From Methylotenera sp. (GTDB lineage Bacteria; Pseudomonadota; Gammaproteobacteria; Burkholderiales; Methylophilaceae), in NCBI GenBank assembly GCA_020622105.1, contig JAHRYP010000001.1, positions 63,194 through 127,193 of the forward strand: 64,000 nt of DNA, written 5' to 3'. The stretch's first letter is position 1, and each line of letters opens with the position of its first letter. The notes under the pieces are model-generated. The model saw nothing but the letters and a program-made list of their open reading frames with translations. It was not told the DNA's origin and made no database searches. Made by a program: the position numbers and the translations under genes. Positions 58,031-64,000 of this stretch are shown piece by piece.

Positions 58031-59845
58031 ATGAAACAATCCCATATAGAAGTTACTGAACGTATCATAGAAAAAAGCCGCCCGACGCGTGCGGCCTATC
58101 TACAGCGTATCGATGATATTGTGAATCGCCCAAGAGGTGCTGATCGTCTGGGCTGTGCTAACGTAGCACACGCGTTCGCCGCAATGCCTGCCAACGACAA
58201 GCTGCGTGTTGTAGTAGAAAAAGCGCCAAATATCGGGATTATTACTGCATACAACGATATGCTTTCAGCGCATCAGCCTTATGTGAACTATCCGGATATT
58301 ATTCGTGATGAAGCACACAAGCATGGCGCTACGGTACAGGTTGCCGGCGGTGTGCCGGCCATGTGTGATGGCATTACACAGGGTGAGCCTGGTATGGAGC
58401 TGTCATTGTTCAGCCGTGACACCATTGCCATGGGTACTGCGATTGGTTTATCTCATGACGTGTTTGATGCTGCGCTGCTATTAGGCGTATGTGACAAAAT
58501 TGTGCCGGGTCTGTTAATCGGTGCTTTAAAATTTGGCCATCTGCCAGTCGTATTTGTGCCGGCAGGTCCAATGAGTACCGGTATCGACAATACAACCAAA
58601 TCAAAAGTGCGTGAACAATATGCGCAGGGCAAGGTCGGTCGTCAGGAGCTGCTGGAATCAGAGTCAGCAGCCTATCACGGTGCAGGTACCTGTACATTCT
58701 ATGGTACTGCCAACAGTAACCAGATGCTGATGGAAGCCATGGGCTTGCATGTGCCAGGCGCTGCATTCGTGCATCCGCACGATGGTTTGCGTGAACTACT
58801 CACGCGTGAAGCCGTGAAGATGGTGCTGGCGAATGTAAAAAGCAAGAACTTTACACCAATCGGCCGCATGGTCGATGAGCATGTGATTGTGAATGCGATG
58901 GTGGCATTATTGGCTACCGGCGGTTCAACCAACCACTTAATCCACTGGGTTGCAATTGCGCGCGCAGCGGGCATTATCATCGATTGGACTGATTTTTATC
59001 ACCTGGCTAAAACCACGCCGCTATTGGCCAGCGTTTATCCGAACGGCAAGGCCGATGTGAATGAGTTCCAGGCTGCGGGTGGCCCGGCTTTTGTAATTCG
59101 CGAGTTGATCGAAGCCGGTTATATGTTCCCGGATGTGCTGACAGTGGCACATGGCGGCTTGCGTGAATACGGTAAGTTACCGGTAAAAGAAGATAACAAG
59201 CTGGTATGGAAAGACCTGCCGAAAGAAAGCAGCGATGAAACTATTGTGCGTACCGCACAGTTCCCATTCAACGAGTCTGGTGGTTTGCGCCTACTTAAAG
59301 GCAACCTTGGCCGTAGCGTGATCAAGATTTCAGCGGTGCCGGAAGACCGTCACATCATTGAAGCCCCTGCAATCATATTTGATGCACAGGAGGAGTTGCT
59401 AGCTGCATTTGACCGCGGTGAACTGGAAAAAGATTTTATTGCAGTTGTGCGTTTCCAGGGCCCTAAAGCCAATGGTATGCCGGAGCTGCATAAATTAACG
59501 CCACCAATGGCAGTGCTGCAGAATAAAGGTTTCAAAGTTGCTATCGTAACGGATGGCCGTATGAGTGGTGCCTCCGGTAAGATTCCGGCTGCTATCCATT
59601 TAACACCGGAAGCTTCAGCGGGTGGCCCAATTGCCAAGGTGCGTGATGGCGATATTATTCGCCTGAATGCAACCGTTGGCATGGTCAACGTGCTGGTAGA
59701 CGAAGATGAATGGGCAGAGCGTGAAGTTGCAGAATTGCCAGACACCAAGCGTAACAGCAATGCACATGGCTTTGGTCGTGAGTTGTTCGGTGGTATGCGT
59801 AAGAACGTTCTATCTGCCGAAGAAGGCGCAGTAACCTGGCTGTAG
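58031..59845 (+). CDS. edd: 6-phosphogluconate dehydratase
   Basis: The 604-residue Fe-S enzyme turns 6-phosphogluconate into 2-keto-3-deoxy-6-phosphogluconate, the first Entner-Doudoroff step. It has NIGIITAYNDMLSAHQPYV, GGVPAMCDGITQGEPGMELS, GVCDKIVPGLLIGAL and ATGGSTNHLIHWVAIARAAG, all of the IlvD/Edd family with the Edd-type length. With eda it forms the cleavage branch of the ribulose monophosphate cycle in methylotrophs. A separate promoter is likely because the preceding unit is terminated. Confidence 0.97.
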   Translation: MKQSHIEVTERIIEKSRPTRAAYLQRIDDIVNRPRGADRLGCANVAHAFAAMPANDKLRVVVEKAPNIGIITAYNDMLSAHQPYVNYPDIIRDEAHKHGATVQVAGGVPAMCDGITQGEPGMELSLFSRDTIAMGTAIGLSHDVFDAALLLGVCDKIVPGLLIGALKFGHLPVVFVPAGPMSTGIDNTTKSKVREQYAQGKVGRQELLESESAAYHGAGTCTFYGTANSNQMLMEAMGLHVPGAAFVHPHDGLRELLTREAVKMVLANVKSKNFTPIGRMVDEHVIVNAMVALLATGGSTNHLIHWVAIARAAGIIIDWTDFYHLAKTTPLLASVYPNGKADVNEFQAAGGPAFVIRELIEAGYMFPDVLTVAHGGLREYGKLPVKEDNKLVWKDLPKESSDETIVRTAQFPFNESGGLRLLKGNLGRSVIKISAVPEDRHIIEAPAIIFDAQEELLAAFDRGELEKDFIAVVRFQGPKANGMPELHKLTPPMAVLQNKGFKVAIVTDGRMSGASGKIPAAIHLTPEASAGGPIAKVRDGDIIRLNATVGMVNVLVDEDEWAEREVAELPDTKRNSNAHGFGRELFGGMRKNVLSAEEGAVTWL

Positions 59846-59947
59846 TTCGGTTTGAAAACAGCATTTATGCTGCGTTATTTAACCTCGCCGTACTAAGTGT
59901 ACTGTCTTCGGTTAAATGCCTTGCCTAAATGTGTTTTGAAACCGAAC
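59845..59947. repeat. spaced 16-base inverted repeat with nested stems between edd and eda
   Basis: GTTCGGTTTGAAAACA (59845-59860) pairs with TGTTTTGAAACCGAAC (59932-59947) with one mismatch. Inside lie a TTTAACC/GGTTAAA stem, a GTACTAAGTGTAC stem and GCATTTATGC. The left arm begins at the last base of the edd stop. It could be a transcript-end structure, or a small dispersed repeat. Confidence 0.55.
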
Positions 59948-60012
59948 AGGTTCGACTATAAAAATTACGAACCTTACAAAAAACTTAAAAATTTATTATA
60001 TAGGTAGAAAAA

Positions 60013-60639
60013 ATGAGTACATTAGATTTAGCCAACCATGGCCCGGTAATTCCAGTAATCGTGATCAATAGAGTAGAAGATGCTGTGCCTATGGCTGAAG
60101 CATTGCTTGAAGGCGGTATCCGTGTGTTGGAAGTCACTTTGCGTACTTCATGTGCTTTGGCTGGTATGGAAGAAATCGCTAAACGTGTTCCAGATGCAAT
60201 TTTGGGTTCAGGCACTGTGCGTAACCTGAAAGATGCACAAGCTTCTAAAGATGTAGGTTGTCAGTTTGCGGTTAGCCCAGGTTACACCAGTGAATTGGGT
60301 AGATTTGCGCGTCAAATCGGTTTGCCTTTATTACCGGGCGTTTCAACCGGTTCTGAAATAATGATGGCGAATGCTGATGATTATTACTTCTTGAAACTGT
60401 TCCCGGCTGTGGCTGTGGGCGGTATTAATTTATTAAAAGGTTTTGCTGGCCCATTTGGTGATGTGAAGTTCTGTCCTACCGGCGGTGTAACTGTTGAAAG
60501 TGCTCCGCAGTTCTTGGCATTGCCAAACGTAGTAGTTTGCGGCGGTACCTGGTTAACCCCAGCCGATGCAGTAGCACGTAAAGACTGGGCACATATTACT
60601 AAATTAGCTAAAGAGGCGAGTGCTATTAAGGCTGCTTAA
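60013..60639 (+). CDS. eda: 2-dehydro-3-deoxyphosphogluconate aldolase
   Basis: The 208-residue class I aldolase cleaves KDPG to pyruvate and glyceraldehyde 3-phosphate. The catalytic Glu40 (VLEVTLRT) and the Schiff-base Lys128 (YYFLKLFPA) are present, with GSGTVRNLKDA and the phosphate loop FCPTGGVTVESAPQFL. GTAGAAAAA precedes the ATG; the synonymous codon use is A/T-rich and suggests high expression. It follows edd after 167 bases. Confidence 0.97.
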   Translation: MSTLDLANHGPVIPVIVINRVEDAVPMAEALLEGGIRVLEVTLRTSCALAGMEEIAKRVPDAILGSGTVRNLKDAQASKDVGCQFAVSPGYTSELGRFARQIGLPLLPGVSTGSEIMMANADDYYFLKLFPAVAVGGINLLKGFAGPFGDVKFCPTGGVTVESAPQFLALPNVVVCGGTWLTPADAVARKDWAHITKLAKEASAIKAA

Positions 60640-60670
60640 TTACAAGCGCATTTAAGGTACAAGTTATAAT

Positions 60671-60713
60671 AAGGCTTTGCTTGCTAGAGTTTATCTAGAG
60701 GCAAGGCCTTTTT
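60671..60713 (+). terminator. rho-independent terminator after eda
   Basis: AAGGCTTTGC (60671-60680) pairs with GCAAGGCCTT (60701-60710) with one wobble; an inner CTAGA/TCTAG stem tops it, and TTTTTC follows. It lies about 15 bases before the next gene. Confidence 0.75.
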
Positions 60714-60729
60714 CGTTATAAGGATGGTT

Positions 60730-61389
60730 GTGAATATTGATCTGACACAATATAAAACATTGGTGCTTGATTGTGATGGTGTTGTATTAAATAGCAATAA
60801 AACCAAGGTGAATGCCTATTTTGAAGTTGCCAAGCGTAATGGCGGTACTGATGCGCAGGCACAGGCTTTGGTTGATCATCATGTACAAAAAGGCAGCTTT
60901 CCTCGCAACGGCAAAATCGAGTATTACCTCAAAGAAATACTCAAACAGGAAGTGACAGATGAGGTGATGCAACAATATATGCATACCTTTGAAGAATTTC
61001 TTGATAAAGCGCTAATGGAATGTGAAGTTTCACAAGGTTTGATACCGTTGAGAAATGCAAGTCTTCACACTAAATGGATGATGTTATCAGGCGGAGATCA
61101 GCGGGAATTGCGCACAATATTTTCCAGACGTAATTTAGCAGATTTATTTGATGCTGGGATTTTTGGAGGACCGGATACTAAAGACCTAGTGCTGGCGCGC
61201 GAGAAAGCCAATGGTAATTTGCAGTTGCCCGCCTTATTTATAGGTGACAGTAAATATGATTTTGAAGCGGCAACACGTGCAGGTCTCGACTTTGTGTTTC
61301 TGAGTGATTGGACTGAAGTCGCAGACTGGCAGGACTTTTGCCAGACTAATAAGATTACAGTAGCTAAAAATTTACTGGAATTATTATGA
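60730..61389 (+). CDS. HAD-superfamily hydrolase
   Basis: About 219 residues with the HAD motifs: nucleophile DCDGVVLNSN (motif I), SGGDQ near residue 117 (motif II), a Lys in GGPDTKD, and IGDSKYDFEAATRAG (motif IV). A helical cap lies between motifs I and II. It is a phosphatase or phosphosugar hydrolase; the cluster suggests a sugar phosphate of LPS synthesis. GTG 60730 is chosen because AAGGA lies five bases upstream; ATG 60724 sits on that ribosome site. It overlaps the next gene by four bases. Confidence 0.82.
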   Translation: MNIDLTQYKTLVLDCDGVVLNSNKTKVNAYFEVAKRNGGTDAQAQALVDHHVQKGSFPRNGKIEYYLKEILKQEVTDEVMQQYMHTFEEFLDKALMECEVSQGLIPLRNASLHTKWMMLSGGDQRELRTIFSRRNLADLFDAGIFGGPDTKDLVLAREKANGNLQLPALFIGDSKYDFEAATRAGLDFVFLSDWTEVADWQDFCQTNKITVAKNLLELL

Positions 61390-62084
61390 TTGTTTGCTTA
61401 GGTAAATGGATACGTCCTAGCGCGTTATTAAGTGTTGAAGCACTAAACAGCATGCTTTCAGGCGGTGAAGTTCTGGAGCAGGATGAGCGCGGTTATAAAG
61501 TGGTCAGGTTGCAAACCGGTGATATCCTGAAGATATTCAGGGTCAGGCACAAAATCAGCGGTGCACGCATTTATTCACATGCGCGCCGATTTATGAGAAA
61601 TGCGGAAAGACTGCAAAAGCTTGGCGTGAGTACCATGGTATGCAAGCAGCTGTACCATTTTAACAATTCATCTGATACAGCAGTACTTTATTCACCTCTG
61701 GTTGGCTATACCGTAAAAAAACTGCTCGATGGGCATCTGCTGAATCAGGAAATGGCAATGGCTTTAGGGGTATATATTGCCAGATTGCATCAACTAGGTA
61801 TTCACTTCCGGTCTCTGCACATGGGGAATATTGTTGTGATGCCTGATGGGCAATACGGATTGATTGATATATCTGATATGAGTATTTATCCATGGCCGTT
61901 ATTTTGTAATACCAGAGTGCGTAATTTCAGGCACTTAAGCCGCTACCCGGAAGATATAAAACGTTTAGGCAAGTTAAGCTGGGAAAGTCTGCAAGAAGGT
62001 TATTTCTCTGCTGCACAGCTAGGTAACGCATGTGAGTCTAAACTTCGCAGCGAACTGACAGCAGCTGTGGCTTTTGATGGTTAA
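61386..62084 (+). CDS. lipopolysaccharide kinase-like (WaaP/toluene-tolerance family) protein
   Basis: The 232-residue protein has a kinase-like fold: GYKVVRLQTGDILKIFRVRH, the changed catalytic loop LGIHFRSLHMGNIVVMPDG (HxD replaced by FRS, Asn kept) and GLIDISDM. It resembles the short kinases of Pseudomonas core loci such as WapQ. Loss of the catalytic Asp makes phosphotransfer uncertain. The ATG overlaps the HAD gene stop (ATGA) and the next gene starts 27 bases later. Confidence 0.75.
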   Translation: MIVCLGKWIRPSALLSVEALNSMLSGGEVLEQDERGYKVVRLQTGDILKIFRVRHKISGARIYSHARRFMRNAERLQKLGVSTMVCKQLYHFNNSSDTAVLYSPLVGYTVKKLLDGHLLNQEMAMALGVYIARLHQLGIHFRSLHMGNIVVMPDGQYGLIDISDMSIYPWPLFCNTRVRNFRHLSRYPEDIKRLGKLSWESLQEGYFSAAQLGNACESKLRSELTAAVAFDG

Positions 62085-62111
62085 AATGGCAGTGCGTTAA
62101 GGAGAGAAATT

Positions 62112-63215
62112 TTGCAAGTATTACAGATCTGTCATAGTTACTATCCGCCATTTCTTGATTGTGCACGGCAGTATTCCAAGCTTTTTTCAGATACAGAATA
62201 TAAAGTGATTACGGTTTATCTGACCGGTGAAGCCAGTGAAGAAGTAGCACAGGCGACATGTTCTGATGAAGTGATTTTTCTGGGCTACAAAAGCAGCCAA
62301 GTACGTGGCTTAAAATTAAAAGCGATTGCCGAAGTTAGAAAAATACTGGCACGCGGAACGTTCAAGTTCTGTATTGCACATAGATCCAAACCAACTTATG
62401 TGGCTTTACTTGCCAGTCAGCTACCGGTCATCAGCATACACCACAATTATGATGACTTTGGCAGATTTACACGGCGTTTGATGGTTAACCTGTTTCGTAA
62501 AAGGTTATTATTACTTGGCGTGTCTGACTCCGTGCGCGATGAAATGCGAGCGAGTTTGCCTCATTGGCCGAGCAACCAAATTGAAACTTTATATAACCGC
62601 ATCGATGTTGCAGCAGTACAGTCACAATTTTTCTCTCGAGAAGCAGCAAGAGAATTTCTAGGATTACCGGCAGGCAGTTGGGTTGTCGGTAATGTCGGCA
62701 GGCTGCATCATGATAAAGATCAGGCAACGTTATTGCGCGGCTTTAAAAAAGCTTTACCCAGCTTACCTGCCAATAGTTTACTTGTTATCATGGGTAAAGG
62801 TCCGCTTGAAAAAGACCTGAAACAGTTGACGCTTGATTTAGGCATTGCAGAGTCCGTCGTGTTTACCGGCAATGTTCCAGATGGTAAAAAGTACTTCAAA
62901 GCCTTTGATGTGTTCGCGCTGACATCTGATCATGAACCGTTTGGCATGGTGTTGCTGGAGGCAATGGCTGCCAATATTCCGCTGATTTGTTCTGATTGTG
63001 GCGGCGGTGCTGAGGTAGTACGCGGAGTTGGTCAGCTATTTAAATTGGGCGATGCGGAAATGCTCTCAAATTGCTTTGTGAACGAATTTACAGGCAATGC
63101 TGGCATAGAAAGCACAGCAATGCTAACCAAATTAAATGATGTTTTCTCTGATGAAGCAGTAAAAAGACGTTTCTGGAATTTAGATTATGTTAAGCATTTA
63201 TTGAATAATAAATAA
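62112..63215 (+). CDS. GT4-family glycosyltransferase
   Basis: The 367-residue enzyme has two Rossmann halves. The C-terminal half shows VVGNVGRLHHDKDQATLLRG, VIMGKGPLEKDLKQL and the donor-site EPFGMVLLEAMA with SDCGGGAEVVRG, typical of GT4 retaining transferases. It probably adds an outer-core sugar. The TTG start is supported by AAGGAGAG six bases upstream. It is co-directional with the kinase-like gene and with the partial transferase that follows. Confidence 0.88.
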   Translation: MQVLQICHSYYPPFLDCARQYSKLFSDTEYKVITVYLTGEASEEVAQATCSDEVIFLGYKSSQVRGLKLKAIAEVRKILARGTFKFCIAHRSKPTYVALLASQLPVISIHHNYDDFGRFTRRLMVNLFRKRLLLLGVSDSVRDEMRASLPHWPSNQIETLYNRIDVAAVQSQFFSREAAREFLGLPAGSWVVGNVGRLHHDKDQATLLRGFKKALPSLPANSLLVIMGKGPLEKDLKQLTLDLGIAESVVFTGNVPDGKKYFKAFDVFALTSDHEPFGMVLLEAMAANIPLICSDCGGGAEVVRGVGQLFKLGDAEMLSNCFVNEFTGNAGIESTAMLTKLNDVFSDEAVKRRFWNLDYVKHLLNNK

Positions 63216-63313
63216 TAAATTTTGTGCGTACGATGCTGTATCAATAAGCATATGCAATTCATGTGCGTATTCATAGCTGGAAAATTATAATCATAAAGTG
63301 ATAGGGCAATGGA

Positions 63314-64000
63314 ATGAGCAAGGTGTTAATACTTGATGGAATAAGCGGGGTGCCTCTGGGGGAGGAGTTATGCGAAGCTTTTGCCAATATTGGCACAACA
63401 GTCAGCTATGCCGATTTACGTAAATTCAAGCCTTTGATGTTTTATGGGTTGAAGTCTGCTTTCCGCAAGGCGTTGAATAAACGCGAAAATGCAGATGGTT
63501 TTTACCATCTTCCAAAATTAAATGAAGCAAGTTTCGAGGCTTACATCAGGCAGCAGGCGCCGTCGGTAATTCTGGTGATAGGCTTTGTTTATAAATATTT
63601 AACGCCGGCTTTTCTGGTAAAAATTAAGCAGGAATACAACATCAAGTTATTTCTATATGACACCGACAGTTGCAATCTTTATTCCAAACGTCGTGAATTT
63701 GTTTTTTTTATTGAAGAAGAATTACCCATTTATGATGAGATTTTTTCATTTTCTAAAATTACAACCCGGTTCTTTAAAGATACGAGAAAGTTGAATGCAA
63801 GTTTCCTGCCTTTTGGGGCAAAGCCACTGGCTCTTCCTGAACATTCTAACCAGGAGGTCGATGTACTTTTTATAGGCAGCGGCGACCTGCGCAGAATATT
63901 TATACTTGAAACTATACGTAGCCATGTCACCGTGTATGGGGATCGATGGTCAAGAAACTATCCTCTAATGTCTGATGAATTGAAAGCAAGAGTCATTGAT
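63314..64000 (+). CDS. CgeB-like glycosyltransferase (partial, cut by window end)
   Basis: A frame opens at ATG 63314 and stays open for 229 codons to the window edge. The start MSKVLILDGISGVPLGEELC is a Rossmann-type beginning; EVDVLFIGSGDLRRIFIL followed by HVTVYGDRWSRNYPLMSD is the pattern of CgeB-type (Glyco_trans_1_2) transferases. It continues the LPS or glycan theme. The ribosome site is weak (AGGGCAATGG). The C-terminal part lies outside the window. Confidence 0.75.
   Translation, partial: MSKVLILDGISGVPLGEELCEAFANIGTTVSYADLRKFKPLMFYGLKSAFRKALNKRENADGFYHLPKLNEASFEAYIRQQAPSVILVIGFVYKYLTPAFLVKIKQEYNIKLFLYDTDSCNLYSKRREFVFFIEEELPIYDEIFSFSKITTRFFKDTRKLNASFLPFGAKPLALPEHSNQEVDVLFIGSGDLRRIFILETIRSHVTVYGDRWSRNYPLMSDELKARVID

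Overview
The window looks like a chromosome segment of an AT-leaning methylotrophic betaproteobacterium of the Methylophilaceae (Methylotenera/Methylophilus type). The strongest reason is a trimethylamine dehydrogenase (9567-11759) that keeps every key residue of the Methylophilus W3A1 enzyme. It sits with its electron-transfer flavoprotein, a membrane Fe-S oxidoreductase, and an Entner-Doudoroff pair (edd, eda) of the kind used with the ribulose monophosphate cycle. The genus is inferred.

Region 1 (1-5.1 kb): end of an unknown gene, a zinc-dependent phospholipase C-like protein, a small cupin, a complex untranslated leader, folE2, a RibBX-type riboflavin gene, a perfect 28-bp inverted repeat and a Crp/Fnr-type regulator.

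Region 2 (5.2-28 kb), the methylated-amine island. On the minus strand are a group II truncated haemoglobin, a DMT-type transporter, a frameshifted winged-helix-like gene and an unannotated 38-residue membrane protein. On the plus strand are amine permease 1, tmd, a DUF3483 Fe-S membrane oxidoreductase, an LRV-repeat protein, etfB, etfA, a three-gene haem-dependent dimethylamine demethylase operon and a TorF-type porin. Next come a PAS-only membrane protein divergent from a NarX/NarL-type two-component pair, ribH, and permease 2, a close paralogue of permease 1. The genes make a plausible route: uptake of tri- and dimethylamine, TMA to DMA plus formaldehyde by tmd, electrons through ETF to the membrane Fe-S protein, then O2-dependent DMA to methylamine. 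A TACTAC-N7-GTA motif lies upstream of permease 1, tmd, the DMA operon and permease 2 and may be the shared operator.

Region 3 (28-47 kb), mostly core genes: YbaK-like deacylase, thioredoxin-like protein, DUF4202 protein, PepSY/OmpR/sensor-kinase operon, ftsY-ftsE-ftsX, two YeeE/YedE sulfur-transport halves, a FadL-type porin, an M16 peptidase pair, rsmD, coaD, ferredoxin, gloA, and grpE-dnaK-dnaJ. The dnaJ frame is interrupted by an in-frame TAG.

Region 4 (47-64 kb), LPS core assembly around edd/eda: galE, waaC, waaG, waaP, an LpxL-type acyltransferase, several lipopolysaccharide-kinase-like proteins (one a tandem fusion), a phosphoethanolamine transferase, a NodU/TobZ-type carbamoyltransferase, a HAD hydrolase and two glycosyltransferases, the last cut by the window end. 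The gene content resembles the Pseudomonas waa/wap core locus, including core carbamoylation.

No tRNA, rRNA, CRISPR array, insertion sequence or prophage was recognised.
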